Below are positions 11,287 through 20,400 of a stretch of 64,000 nt of DNA, piece after piece (position 1 is the stretch's first letter; each line of letters begins with the position of its first letter). The translations under genes and the position numbers were made by a program. Source of the DNA: Oceanidesulfovibrio marinus (GTDB lineage: Bacteria > Desulfobacterota > Desulfovibrionia > Desulfovibrionales > Desulfovibrionaceae); NCBI RefSeq assembly GCF_013085545.1, contig NZ_CP039543.1, positions 1,860,001-1,924,000 of the forward strand, in the 5' to 3' direction. Under the pieces are notes generated by a model, which saw only the letters and a program-made list of their open reading frames with translations, ran no database searches and had not been told where the DNA came from.

Positions 11287-11399
11287 TTCCTGCGAACGCA
11301 GCTGTTTACAGGGCCACGTATTTTTCGGTAACGTGCCGTATCCGTCCATACTTGGCGTAGAAAGCATTGCCGCCACCGGCTGGTTGTGAGGAGACGAGC

Positions 11400-12011
11400 A
11401 TGGTTATCTGCTTTATCGGCGATTCCCTGGTCAACGGGGTGCACGACCCGGAAGCCCGCGGTTGGGTGGGCCGGCTGGTGTCCGACATCCATGGCGGCGA
11501 CGAGATGCTGCTGGCTGCCTACAATCTGGGAATCCGCCGCGACACCAGCGCCGACATCCTGGCCCGCTGGCAGGACGAGGTTGAAAGCCGTCTCTTTGAC
11601 GACGAGCCCATGCGCCTGGTCTTCTCATTCGGCGCGGCGGACATGCGCTCCGTACCAGGCGGAGAAAGCCGCCTGACCATGGAGGAGGCCGTGTCCAATG
11701 CACGCGCCCTGCTCACTGCGGCCAACGCAAAGTACCCGGTGCTCATGATCGGCCCGCCCCCCACGGCCGACCCGGCCTTCACCCGCCGGCTCACAACGCT
11801 TGACCAACACTACGCAGCCATCTGCGATGAGCTTGTTATCCCCTACCTGAGCATTATCGCAGATTTGCAGAATTCTGAGATATATCTGGAAGAGCTCGTC
11901 AATGGCGACGGCGTTCATCCAGGGGCCGCCGGATACGCGCACATCTTCCGGCTGGTCAACGCGTGGCCGGCCTGGCGGTTCTGGTTCGATTCGCCGGTGC
12001 AGGTCGCCTGA
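11400..12011 (+). CDS. SGNH/GDSL-type hydrolase
   Basis: A 203-residue cytoplasmic (no signal peptide) GDSL-family protein. Block I is FIGDSLVNGVHD with the nucleophile Ser in GDS (about residue 8); block V is GDGVHPGAAGY (about residues 174-184), providing the Asp/His pair. Block III, normally GxND, reads GAAD here, so the oxyanion-hole Asn is replaced by Ala. It may be an esterase, acyl-CoA thioesterase or arylesterase. GAGGAG sits upstream of the chosen ATG. Confidence 0.75.
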   Translation: MVICFIGDSLVNGVHDPEARGWVGRLVSDIHGGDEMLLAAYNLGIRRDTSADILARWQDEVESRLFDDEPMRLVFSFGAADMRSVPGGESRLTMEEAVSNARALLTAANAKYPVLMIGPPPTADPAFTRRLTTLDQHYAAICDELVIPYLSIIADLQNSEIYLEELVNGDGVHPGAAGYAHIFRLVNAWPAWRFWFDSPVQVA

Positions 12012-12099
12012 GCGCCCGCGGCCCGGAAACAGGCGCTGTTCTCCGGTATTGTCGGGCATTCGGCGTTAAGCCATACACTGCATAGCACACAGGGGCTTT

Positions 12100-14166
12100 A
12101 TGGCGGACTTCCCCAACACTCCCGATTCGAGTGCTCGCCGATCGTCTGCCGGCGCCTTGGACGGTTCTGGCCGGTCCCCCATGGGCGGCGACTCCTGCCC
12201 ATCCCTCCTGCGCGCCCTGCTCGACCACATCCCGGCCCTTGCCTACGCCAAGGACGAGGAACATCGCTGGGTCTACTTCAACGCCTTCTTTCTCAGCACC
12301 TTCGGACTGCCCGCCGAGGCGTTGCTGGGAGCCGTCGATCTCGAAATACTGCCTCCGGATATCGCCGCCTGGGTTCGCTCCCAGGATGTGTCCGTGCTCT
12401 CCTCCGGCCGGCCGCTGAGCTCCGAGACCGAGGTTGTCTGGAACGGCGCGCCCTGCAACATATCCTCTTCCAAAAGCTGTTGGACCGATCCCGTCTCCGG
12501 CAAGCGTTACGTGCTCGGCTTCATCAAGGACATCACGTGGCGGAAGCGCACCGAACGTGAGCAGGTGATGACCATGGCCATTGCGGAGAACGGCCCGGCC
12601 GTGCTCATCCGCTGCCTGGCCACGCCGGGCCTGCCCATCGACTACGCCTCCGCCAACACCCGGCGGTTCGGGTACGACCCCCGGCAGCTTATCGAGCAGA
12701 ACACGCGCTTCGAGTCCCTGATCCACGAGGAGGACCTGCCGCGGGTCGTCCGCGAGAGCGGCCGGAACATCGGCGAGGGGAATGACCACTTCGTGTTGGA
12801 GTACCGCCTGCGCACCTGGGATGGCGAGCCCCGCTGGGTGGAGGACCACGTCTTTATCGAGCGCGACGGCCAAGGCGCTCCCCAGTACCGCCAGGGCTTT
12901 ATTCTGGACGTGACCAGGCAGCATGACGCCTTGCAGGACCGGGAAGCCAGTGAGACGCGGTATCGCACCCTGGCCCAGAACTTCCCGGACGGCTCCGTGG
13001 TCATGTTCGACGACGAGCTCCGCTTCACCCTGGCCGAGGGCAAGGCGCTCATGCGCGACGGCCCCGAACACATGGAGGGCAACACCCTCTGGGATGTCTT
13101 CTCCCCGGAAACCGCCGAGTATCTGGCCACCCGATACCGCGCCGCTCTGCGCGGCAGAAAGAGCCTCTTTGAAATGCCGTACGGGGACAGGCTGTTCGAG
13201 GTGCGAGTGGTGCCCGTGCGCAATGTGGATGGCGTGATAACCGGCGGCATGGCCGTCTCCCACGACATTACCCGGCGCAAGGAGGCGGAAACAGCCCTGG
13301 CCGAGCTGAACGCCAACCTGGAAAAGCTGGTGACCAATCGCACCAGGACTCTGGCCAGACAGGCGCAGGACCTGGAAGAAGCCAACCGCCAGCTCAAGAA
13401 GCTGGACGAGCTCAAATCTTCCTTTCTCTCCTCCGTATCGCACGAGCTGCGTACGCCTCTCACATCCATCTTCGGCTTCACCAAGCTCATCAACAAGGAC
13501 ATGGAGAACGGGCTACGCGCCCTGGTCCAGGAAAGCAGGGACCAGAAGGCCGTCAAACGGTTCGACCGCATCCTAGACAACCTGGGGATCATCGAGCAGG
13601 AAGGCGCCAGGCTCACCCGGCTCATCAACGACGTGCTCGACCTGACGCGCATCGAGTCCGGCCGTATGGAGTGGCGCGACGCCCGCATCAGCATCGCCGA
13701 CTGCATTTACGAGGCAGTGCTCGCCGTGTCCGGCCAGTTCGTGGAGAAGGAGAGCCTGCGCCTGGAGGCGGACGTCCCCAAGGATCTGCCCGAGATATTT
13801 GCCGATCCGGACCGCATCGTCCAGGTCATCGTCAATCTCCTGGGCAACGCCGCCAAGTTCACCTCGCAGGGCGTGGTGCGCATCCGCGCCAGACGGGTGG
13901 ACGACGACATCGCCGTGTTCGTTACGGACACGGGCGCCGGCATCCAGCCTTCGGAGCTGGGACGCATCTTCGACAAGTTCCACCAGACCCAGCTCGGCGA
14001 CACCATCTGCCAGGCCAGCCCTGGCTCCGGCCTGGGGCTCTCCATCTGCAAGGACATCGTGGAGCGCTACAAAGGCCGCATCTGGGTGCGCTCCGCTGCC
14101 GGCTCCGGCAGCGTCTTCACCTTCACCCTGCCCATCGCCCCCCAAAAAGAAGCGACCGCCATGTAA
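12100..14166 (+). CDS. Triple-PAS sensor histidine kinase (soluble)
   Basis: A 688-residue cytoplasmic kinase without membrane segments. Three PAS domains occupy about residues 28-150, 155-275 and 280-400, each ending in a D(I/V)T motif. A coiled coil (400-435) leads to HisKA with SFLSSVSHELRTPL (about 440-455) and a HATPase domain with NLLGNAAKFT, VTDTGAGI and GSGLGLSI. No receiver or regulator gene is adjacent. Its direction matches the SGNH hydrolase 90 bp upstream, but no functional link is evident. Confidence 0.87.
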   Translation: MADFPNTPDSSARRSSAGALDGSGRSPMGGDSCPSLLRALLDHIPALAYAKDEEHRWVYFNAFFLSTFGLPAEALLGAVDLEILPPDIAAWVRSQDVSVLSSGRPLSSETEVVWNGAPCNISSSKSCWTDPVSGKRYVLGFIKDITWRKRTEREQVMTMAIAENGPAVLIRCLATPGLPIDYASANTRRFGYDPRQLIEQNTRFESLIHEEDLPRVVRESGRNIGEGNDHFVLEYRLRTWDGEPRWVEDHVFIERDGQGAPQYRQGFILDVTRQHDALQDREASETRYRTLAQNFPDGSVVMFDDELRFTLAEGKALMRDGPEHMEGNTLWDVFSPETAEYLATRYRAALRGRKSLFEMPYGDRLFEVRVVPVRNVDGVITGGMAVSHDITRRKEAETALAELNANLEKLVTNRTRTLARQAQDLEEANRQLKKLDELKSSFLSSVSHELRTPLTSIFGFTKLINKDMENGLRALVQESRDQKAVKRFDRILDNLGIIEQEGARLTRLINDVLDLTRIESGRMEWRDARISIADCIYEAVLAVSGQFVEKESLRLEADVPKDLPEIFADPDRIVQVIVNLLGNAAKFTSQGVVRIRARRVDDDIAVFVTDTGAGIQPSELGRIFDKFHQTQLGDTICQASPGSGLGLSICKDIVERYKGRIWVRSAAGSGSVFTFTLPIAPQKEATAM

Positions 14167-14344
14167 GGCGGCCGCTCTCCTGATCTCTCCGCAACCAGCG
14201 CCTACAACGCGTACTTCGCCGGCACGCCGACAGCATTCAGCCTGCCAGCCCCCGCGTCTCTTCCGCAGTCAGCACATACACGAAGTGATATTCAATTATT
14301 CAGGTATGGTGCGCGGTGTATATGTACCACCATCTCCAGAACTA

Positions 14345-14489
14345 GAAGCTGTCTCAAAAATAGGAATTTTGCTTTGCGGCAAGGAAGGCGAGTCCCGGGC
14401 GGAGGGAGTATATCCCGCAATATTCGACCTTCGCATGGGAGGAGCCTGACGCAGCCGCAGGGCAAAAGAACATTTTTGAAGGATGATTC
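14345..14489. repeat. Dispersed ~145-bp element, copy A, with terminal inverted repeats
   Basis: Same layout as the element at 62470-62613: it begins GAAGCTGTCTCAAAAAT, has the shared core GCGGCAAGGAAGGCGAG (14376-14392) followed by a shared GGAGGGAGTA, and ends with CATTTTTGAAGGATGATTC, roughly the reverse complement of the beginning. Length 145 bp against 144 bp. Its right end runs into the stop codon of rlmD (14488-14490), so it forms the rlmD 3' flank. No coding capacity is evident. The rest of the gap from 14167 to 14344 shows no gene and no clear terminator. Confidence 0.8.
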
Positions 14490-15906
14490 ATCGCCGCATC
14501 AGCAGCGCCGCACACTCCACATGCGGCGTGTGCGGGAACATATCCACGGGAACGGCGCGTTCCACGCGGTAGTACTCCTGCATCAGGCCCAGGTCCCGCG
14601 CCTGGGTGGCCGGATTGCAGGAGACGTAGACGATGCGCTCCGGTCCGGACTCTGCCAGGGCCTCGGCGATCTCCCGCGGCAGGCCGGCGCGCGGCGGGTC
14701 CACCACCACGAGATCGGCCAGCTCGTGCTCCTTGCCCAGCATCTTGCGCACGTCTCCGGCGCGGAACTCCGCTCCTTCCGCGGGCATGGTCCAGTCCGGG
14801 CTGCGCTCCAGCCGTTCCGCGTTGCTGCGGGCGTCGCGCACGGACTCCCGCGATATCTCGAAGCCCACAAGCCGCCTGGCCGGCGCCCCGTCTGGACCGC
14901 TGGCAATGGCCAGCCCCAAAGAGCCGGAACCGCAGAACACGTCCCAGACCAGCTCCCTGCCCGTAAGCCCGGCCATGCCGGCCACGACGTCGTAGAGCAG
15001 CAGCGCGGCCTGCGTGTTGGTCTGGAAGAAGCCGTTGGGCGAGACCTCCAGCTCCAGCGGCCCAAGCTGCATGGGCAGCTTCGGCGCGCCGTACTCGGCC
15101 ACCACGTGCTCACCCAGGGCAATGGCCGCCTTGTGCCGCCGGGTGGAGTGGATCACCGAAACCACGTCGGGAAACGCCTTCAACAACGCCTCAGCCAGCA
15201 CCCGCACTGCGCCGGACTTCTTTTTGTCGTCGGCGGTGATGATGTTGATCTGGAACTCGCCGCGCTCATTGACCCGCAGGTTGCAGAAGCGCCAGTACCC
15301 GCGCTTCGTCTCGGCCTCCCACGCCGGAATGGAGCCCTTCCGGCAGTGGTCGCGCACAAAGCCCACGATCTCCGCGGTCCTGGGCGTCTGAAGGTGACAC
15401 TCCGTAATGGAAAGCACCTCGTGCGAACCCCGGCGATACAGGCCCAGGCCCAGCCCCTCCTTGGGATGGTTGCCGAAGGCGAACTCCATCTTGTTGCGGT
15501 AGTACATGCTCTCCGGCGAGGGCACGCACTCCTCCACGTCAATGCCTTCGAGCCCGGCGATCTTCGCATAGCTCTCCTGCACGAAACGCCGCTTCCAGTC
15601 GCGCTGGGCATTAAGGTCCAGGTCCTGCCACAGGCAGCCGCCGCACGCGCCGAAGTGGGCGCAGAAGGGCTCGGCCGGATGATCCGGCTCGGAAAGCAGG
15701 TCCACGGTATGCGCCTCGGCGTGGCGCTTCTTGCGGCGCTGCACCACAGCGCGCACGCGCTGTCCGGGCAGGCCGCGGTCCACAAAGACCACCATGCCTT
15801 CCACATGGCCCAGCCCCTGGCCGCCGTTGGCCAGCTTCTCCACCGTCAGCTCCACCTGCGAGCCTTGGCTCAACACCGCGGTTTCCGTCTGTTGTACGTC
15901 GCTCAT
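14488..15906 (-). CDS. rlmD: 23S rRNA (uracil-5-)-methyltransferase RlmD-like
   Basis: A 472-residue class I methyltransferase of the RlmD/RumA/TrmA family. An N-terminal TRAM domain is followed by the Fe-S cysteine cluster CAHFGACGGCLWQDL (about residues 78-92), SAM-binding VWDVFCGSGSLGLAIA, and the catalytic nucleophile VSCNPATQARDL near the C-terminus. The family makes m5U in 23S rRNA (U1939 for RlmD, U747 for RlmC); which one is inferred from length and the cluster. ATG 15906 has GGAGA six bases upstream; an upstream in-frame start would add 14 residues without homology. Confidence 0.83.
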   Translation of the reverse strand: MSDVQQTETAVLSQGSQVELTVEKLANGGQGLGHVEGMVVFVDRGLPGQRVRAVVQRRKKRHAEAHTVDLLSEPDHPAEPFCAHFGACGGCLWQDLDLNAQRDWKRRFVQESYAKIAGLEGIDVEECVPSPESMYYRNKMEFAFGNHPKEGLGLGLYRRGSHEVLSITECHLQTPRTAEIVGFVRDHCRKGSIPAWEAETKRGYWRFCNLRVNERGEFQINIITADDKKKSGAVRVLAEALLKAFPDVVSVIHSTRRHKAAIALGEHVVAEYGAPKLPMQLGPLELEVSPNGFFQTNTQAALLLYDVVAGMAGLTGRELVWDVFCGSGSLGLAIASGPDGAPARRLVGFEISRESVRDARSNAERLERSPDWTMPAEGAEFRAGDVRKMLGKEHELADLVVVDPPRAGLPREIAEALAESGPERIVYVSCNPATQARDLGLMQEYYRVERAVPVDMFPHTPHVECAALLMRR

Positions 15907-16020
15907 ATCGAATCTCCGATGCGTCTGCCGGTTGCAGCATCTTGACAAACGCGAACTTTCAGTGAAAAAAACATTCCGAAGCTACCTGTGAAATACTGAA
16001 CAAAACCGGGGGACGACCCA

Positions 16021-16170
16021 ATGGAAATCATCAGCGAGCTCTTGCACAACACCGCCCATTCCACCACCTTCGGCCTGATCGGCGTTGCCGGCATCTTCAC
16101 CTACATGGCCGTCATCGTGGTCACGGCCATCTACCGCATCGCCAAGGGCGACCACCTCGACCATCACTAG
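16021..16170 (+). CDS. 49-residue single-pass membrane protein
   Basis: A short frame with a plausible ribosome site (GGGGGAC upstream) encoding a hydrophilic His-rich start, one membrane helix (about residues 17-40, containing VAGIFTYMAVIVVTAIYRI) and a charged end GDHLDHH. It is followed within 125 bp by a strong rightward terminator, which supports it being a real transcription unit. I do not recognise the family. Divergent from rlmD. Confidence 0.55.
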   Translation: MEIISELLHNTAHSTTFGLIGVAGIFTYMAVIVVTAIYRIAKGDHLDHH

Positions 16171-16291
16171 GCCGGGGGCCGCTTTTTCCGCGGCGCGCTG
16201 TATTTCCCGGTTCAGCCAGGAAGCGTCCCTTATCATGCAGTGTCGAGTAGTGCGGACGCTCTCGCGCACACTATAGCCTCAGTATAACATC

Positions 16292-16333
16292 AAAGCCCCG
16301 GTCCGGCATCCACGCCGGCCCGGGGCTTTTTCA
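16292..16333 (+). terminator. Intrinsic terminator downstream of the 49-residue ORF
   Basis: An inverted repeat GCCCCGG-CCGGC / GCCGG-CCGGGGC with a short loop is followed by CTTTTTC on the plus strand. On the minus strand the tail is only CTTTGATGTT, so it may also serve rmlA less efficiently. Confidence 0.75.
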
Positions 16334-16353
16334 ATGTATTCGAATGAACAGGC

Positions 16354-17241
16354 TCAGCGCAGGCAGGCGTCCAGGCCTTCCACGGCCACGCGCATGAGAT
16401 ACTGTCCGTACTCGTTCTTGATCATCTCCTGGGCAAGCACCTTGAGCTGGTCGGCGTCGATGTAGCCCATGCGGTAGGCGATCTCCTCCACGGACGAGAT
16501 GCGCGTGCCCTGCCGGGACTGCACCACCTGCACAAAGGCCGAGGCCTGGTGCAGCGACTCGTGCGTGCCGGTATCCAGCCAGGCGTACCCGCGGCCCAGA
16601 AACTCCACGGAGAGCTTGCCCCGCTCCAGATACACGTTGTTCAGGTCCGTGATCTCCAGCTCGCCGCGCGGCGAAGGCTTCAGGTCTTTGGCGATTGCCG
16701 GCGCGTCGGCGTCATAGAAGTACAGCCCGGTGACCGCAAACTTGGACTTGGGGTTCTTGGGCTTCTCCTCGATGGACAGCACCTTGCAGCTGTCGTCGAA
16801 CTCCACCACGCCGTAGCGTTCCGGATCGTTGACCTTGTAGCCGAAGACCACACCGCCGTCCGTGGTCTCGGCAGCGCGCTGCAGCAGCTTGGACAGGCCG
16901 CCGCCGTAGAAGATGTTGTCCCCCAGGACCAGGCAGGACGGCTGCCCTTCCAGAAAGTCCTCGGCCAGGATGAACGCCTGAGCCAGGCCTTCCGGTTCGG
17001 GCTGCACAATATAGGTGAGGGACAGCCCGAGCTGTGAGCCGTCGCCGAACATGGTCTGGAACCGGGGCAGGTCCAGCGGCGTGGAGATGATGCAGATCTC
17101 CCGTATCCCCGCGAGCATGAGCACGGAGAGCGGGTAGTAGATCATCGGCTTGTCATAGATCGGAAGCAGCTGTTTGCAGACGCCGCGGGTCAGAGGGTAC
17201 AGCCTCGTTCCCGAGCCGCCGGCCAGTATGATGCCTTTCAC
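16354..17241 (-). CDS. rmlA: Glucose-1-phosphate thymidylyltransferase
   Basis: A 295-residue RmlA/RfbA, normal length for the short tetrameric form. It begins [18 protein letters not shown] (nucleotide-binding loop), with [39 protein letters not shown] and [10 protein letters not shown] in the expected order. It makes dTDP-glucose from dTTP and glucose-1-phosphate, the first step to dTDP-rhamnose and other deoxysugars for LPS or exopolysaccharide. The rmlBCD genes are not adjacent. Convergent with the 49-residue ORF. Confidence 0.93.
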   Translation of the reverse strand: MKGIILAGGSGTRLYPLTRGVCKQLLPIYDKPMIYYPLSVLMLAGIREICIISTPLDLPRFQTMFGDGSQLGLSLTYIVQPEPEGLAQAFILAEDFLEGQPSCLVLGDNIFYGGGLSKLLQRAAETTDGGVVFGYKVNDPERYGVVEFDDSCKVLSIEEKPKNPKSKFAVTGLYFYDADAPAIAKDLKPSPRGELEITDLNNVYLERGKLSVEFLGRGYAWLDTGTHESLHQASAFVQVVQSRQGTRISSVEEIAYRMGYIDADQLKVLAQEMIKNEYGQYLMRVAVEGLDACLR

Positions 17242-17291
17242 TTAAGGGCCTCCTCGTGGTCTTCGGTTGCGCGTGGAGAGCCTGATACGCT

Positions 17292-18131
17292 ATGGTGCAG
17301 GGCATGACAAGCCCGACCCCAATCTCCCCTGGTTTCGAAGGAATATCCGTCGCCGTCGACCCTGTCGAGCACCACTCCATCGGCGACATTGTCTTTCTTT
17401 CCAACGCCCAGGCCTCCGGCCCGTGGATGCGCGCCGAGGTCCCGCTGGGCGGCCTGCCCGTGGGCGTGCGGCTGGCGCCGGTCTCTACCCCGAACGACGC
17501 GGTGCTGCTCACGGTGCGCACCGGCTGGCTGCCCGCAATGGAGCTCTCCCCCGGCGGCCATGCCGTGCACGGCGTGTTCGCCAAGGTGCTGCGCGCCATT
17601 CCGCCCGGCCACATGGACCTCGTGCCCGGCAAGGCCGGCCGCTCCCTGGCCTGGATTACCCTGAGCGACTCCGCCGCGGCAGGCCAGAAGGAAGACACCA
17701 GCGGCCCGGTCATCGAGGACATGGTGCGCTCGGCCATGCCCGTCGGCTATGCCGAAGGGTTCCTGCTGCCGGACGACGAGATCCGGCTGCGCGCCTTGGT
17801 GGCGGACCTGGCCATTGCGCAGCGGTTCGACATCATCATCACCACCGGCGGCACCGGCCTCGCCCCCACGGATCGCACGCCCGAGGCGCTGACGCCCATC
17901 CTGGAAAGACGGCTGCCCGGCCTGGAGCAGGTCATGATCGCCTCCAGCCTGGCCAAGACGCCGCACGGCGCGCTGACCCGGTCCGTGGCCGGCACGGTAG
18001 GCCACGCCATCGTGCTCAGCCTGCCCGGCAGCCCCAAAGCCGTGCGCGAAAACCTGGAGGCGGCGCTGCCCGCCCTGGGCCACGGCCTGGACAAGCTGCA
18101 AGGCGACACCACGCCCTGCGCCGCCACGTAA
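17292..18131 (+). CDS. MogA/MoaB-type molybdopterin biosynthesis protein with N-terminal extension
   Basis: A 279-residue protein whose C-terminal half (from about residue 118) is a MoCF domain: DIIITTGGTGLAPTDRTPEA (about 178-198) and LPGSPKAVRENLEA (about 243-256) are the molybdopterin-binding loops. MogA adenylylates molybdopterin before Mo insertion. The first ~115 residues resemble no domain I can name; they are beta-rich, with a GGLPVGVRLAPV segment, and may be a fused accessory module. Standard MogA is about 195 residues and MoaB about 170, so the extension is notable. Alternative ATG at 17304. Confidence 0.78.
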   Translation: MVQGMTSPTPISPGFEGISVAVDPVEHHSIGDIVFLSNAQASGPWMRAEVPLGGLPVGVRLAPVSTPNDAVLLTVRTGWLPAMELSPGGHAVHGVFAKVLRAIPPGHMDLVPGKAGRSLAWITLSDSAAAGQKEDTSGPVIEDMVRSAMPVGYAEGFLLPDDEIRLRALVADLAIAQRFDIIITTGGTGLAPTDRTPEALTPILERRLPGLEQVMIASSLAKTPHGALTRSVAGTVGHAIVLSLPGSPKAVRENLEAALPALGHGLDKLQGDTTPCAAT

Positions 18132-18277
18132 CGCGCGGCTGCCTTGTCTTTCACTCGGCTCAAAGGAAGCCATGCCTCCGGCGGCCGGGGGAACACGTAT
18201 ACTGCCCCCAGTTTGAAGAAGCCTTGACCAGAGGGGAGCATCCCTCGGTGGACAGGTCGATTGGAAAATCAGCTGTG

Positions 18278-18841
18278 CTACTCGCCTTCTTCTTTGGGAC
18301 CTTCCAGGGCGATGTCACGCAGGTGGCGGTAAAGCTTGCGGTAGTTGTGGGGCTTGCCGCCCTTTTCTTTTTCAGCGCGGGCCAGCTCGGCAAGTTGCGC
18401 AGCCTCGGCCGCGGCTTCCTCGCCGTAGCGTTGCCGGAGCGCATTGAGCACAGGCTCGGCCGTATCATCGCCGGCCAGCAGGGCCTGGCGCTCGTTCTCC
18501 ACGGCCTTGTGCAGCGCGTTTTCCTGGCGTTGCAGAGCATCCAGGCCGTCCAGAAAGATGGACAGCTCGTCATCGTCCGCCTGCCGCATGAGCTTGCCGA
18601 TGTACTGCGCCTGCCGCCTGAGCGCTTCGTGCTTGGAGAGCTGGCGGTACTCGCTCAGCGCTTCCTTGAGCTCATCCGGGAGATCGAGCTCCAGCAGCTT
18701 GGCGAACTGGGCGTCCGGCAGCGAGGCCAGCTTCTCGCCCTTCTCCTGCAGCGCCGTCATCTCGCGTTTTTTCTGCGACTTGCTCTTGGGCTGGTCTTCG
18801 TCTTCATCCGCGTACCAGTACGGGCGGCGTTTTTTAGCCAT
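18278..18841 (-). CDS. darP: DarP/YjgA family ribosome-associated protein (DUF615)
   Basis: A 187-residue highly charged protein matching the YjgA/DUF615 family: KSKSQKKREMTALQ at the N-terminus, LPDELKEALSEYRQL, KHEALRRQAQYIGKLMR (about residues 70-86) and RKLYRHLRDIA near the C-terminus. In Escherichia coli the protein (DarP) binds late 50S assembly intermediates. Its start overlaps the 3' end of the upstream rhodanese gene by 8 bp, so the two are probably translationally coupled. Confidence 0.82.
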   Translation of the reverse strand: MAKKRRPYWYADEDEDQPKSKSQKKREMTALQEKGEKLASLPDAQFAKLLELDLPDELKEALSEYRQLSKHEALRRQAQYIGKLMRQADDDELSIFLDGLDALQRQENALHKAVENERQALLAGDDTAEPVLNALRQRYGEEAAAEAAQLAELARAEKEKGGKPHNYRKLYRHLRDIALEGPKEEGE

Positions 18842-19331
18842 TCTCGTCCGTGCCTTTGCGTTGTGTGGCGTTCGTGCCGTTGACTGCGGAGCCGGCAGCG
18901 GGCTCCTGATCCGAGGAGACCACGGGACCGCCGGACAGCAGCCAGCCGATCATGCCCCACTCCAGGTTGCGCACGTCGGCGGCACCGTGTCGGATAAGCG
19001 ACCAGGCGCCAAACTGCGAGCGGTGGCCGGTCATGCAGACAACCACCACGGTGCGGCCCTTGATCTTGGCGTCGATGGCGTGGGTATCGCCCCAGATGAC
19101 GCCCGGCGCGTGCACGGCTCCCGGGATGTGGAACCAGTTATACTCGAACCCGGTGCGCACATCGACCAGCAGCGGCGGCTCGGCACCGGCAGGCGGCCTG
19201 GTGAACAGCCACATTTCCAGGGTCTCCGCCTTGATCTGCGGCACGCCGACCGCACGCCAGATGTAGTTCCAGCCCACGGTGAGCGCGGCCAGCACCACAA
19301 TGATGCCGCACCAGATGAAAAAGCGTCGCAT
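18834..19331 (-). CDS. Membrane-anchored rhodanese-domain protein
   Basis: A 165-residue protein: one N-terminal membrane helix (about residues 2-25), then a single rhodanese domain with LLVDVRTGFEYNWFHIPGA and an active-site loop VVVVCMTGHRSQ (Cys near residue 98, CxxGxR pattern complete), then a low-complexity polar tail. The topology suggests the domain faces the periplasm. It may carry sulfane sulfur, relevant in a sulfur-metabolising organism, but the acceptor is unknown. The start at 19331 removes ten residues of a longer frame. Confidence 0.8.
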   Translation of the reverse strand: MRRFFIWCGIIVVLAALTVGWNYIWRAVGVPQIKAETLEMWLFTRPPAGAEPPLLVDVRTGFEYNWFHIPGAVHAPGVIWGDTHAIDAKIKGRTVVVVCMTGHRSQFGAWSLIRHGAADVRNLEWGMIGWLLSGGPVVSSDQEPAAGSAVNGTNATQRKGTDENG

Positions 19332-19371
19332 TCGAGCAGTATACTCCCAAACGGCCCACACGCCAAATGGA

Positions 19372-20226
19372 TCAGGCCAGGGAGATCAGAGCGCCCAGGA
19401 ACAGGGCGATGGAGATCACGCCGTTCAGCGTGAAAAAGGCCATGTTCACCTTGGAAAGATCGTCGGGCTTGATGAGCCGGTGCTCCCAGAGCATCACGCC
19501 GGCGACGATGGCCCAGGTGAGGAAGTACGGCCAGGAGAGCCAGGCGGCCCACCCACCGAGCAGGAAAAAGAGCGCGGCGTTTACGTGCGAGAGCCGGGCG
19601 ATGACCAGGGCGGGCTTGACGCCGAGCTCCGCGGGTATGGAGTGCAAGTCGTTCTCACGGTCGAACTCTACATCCTGCAGGGCGTATAGGATATCGAAGC
19701 CGGCCACCCAGAACGTGACGCCGAGGAAGAACAGGATCGGCGGCAGCGAGAACGCGGGCCGCGGCGCGATCCACCCGGCAACGGGCGCAAGCCCCAGCAC
19801 AGAGCCCAGCGCGAAGTGGCACATGAGCGTGAACCGCTTAGTATAGCTGTAAAATGCGGACCACACCAGGGCCAGCGGCGCAAGCACAAGGCAGAGCCAG
19901 TTGAGCCCGGCGGCAGCCAGGATGAAGACCACGGCCGTGGCGGCCAGGAAGGTTTTGGTCTCGCGGACGGTGATCTCGCCCGTGATCAGCGGCCGTGCGG
20001 CTGTGCGGGGATTCCGGGAATCATACGGCAGGTCCACCAGCCGGTTCCAGGCCATGGCAAAGGAGCGCACCGCGACCATGGCCACGGTGAGCAGAATGAA
20101 GGCACGCCACCCCGGCCATCCGCCTGCAGAGACGAATGCGCCCAGATAGGCAAAGGGCAGCGCGAAGACCGAGTGCTCGATCTTCACCATGCGCAGCAGC
20201 GCTCCGGTTTTGGCCAGTGTTCCCAT
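19372..20226 (-). CDS. UbiA-type prenyltransferase (menaquinone pathway MqnP candidate)
   Basis: A 284-residue polytopic prenyltransferase. The first Asp-rich motif is NRLVDLPYDSRNPRTAARPL (about residues 63-82) and the second is DVEFDRENDLHSIP (about 188-201). Members attach a polyprenyl chain to 4-hydroxybenzoate (UbiA) or to a futalosine-pathway intermediate (MqnP). Desulfovibrio-type organisms make menaquinone, so MqnP is the likelier role, but this is inferred. ATG 20226 gives the standard N-terminus ending KTGALLRMVKIEHSVFALPF. The rhodanese and darP genes follow 40 bp downstream. Confidence 0.83.
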   Translation of the reverse strand: MGTLAKTGALLRMVKIEHSVFALPFAYLGAFVSAGGWPGWRAFILLTVAMVAVRSFAMAWNRLVDLPYDSRNPRTAARPLITGEITVRETKTFLAATAVVFILAAAGLNWLCLVLAPLALVWSAFYSYTKRFTLMCHFALGSVLGLAPVAGWIAPRPAFSLPPILFFLGVTFWVAGFDILYALQDVEFDRENDLHSIPAELGVKPALVIARLSHVNAALFFLLGGWAAWLSWPYFLTWAIVAGVMLWEHRLIKPDDLSKVNMAFFTLNGVISIALFLGALISLA

Positions 20227-20400
20227 GGCTGGGGGATATACCCGGCCAGTCCGCGCACCGCAAGGGTGGAATTGGTGTACGATGAGGGAAATGGCGGCGA
20301 TTGCCAGGACAAAAGCCGGCCATGAGCTCCGCGGCGGCATTTGAGGACGAACAATGCCGCGGCCACGCGGAATGGTCCTCAAAACCCTGTGGATGCGGGA

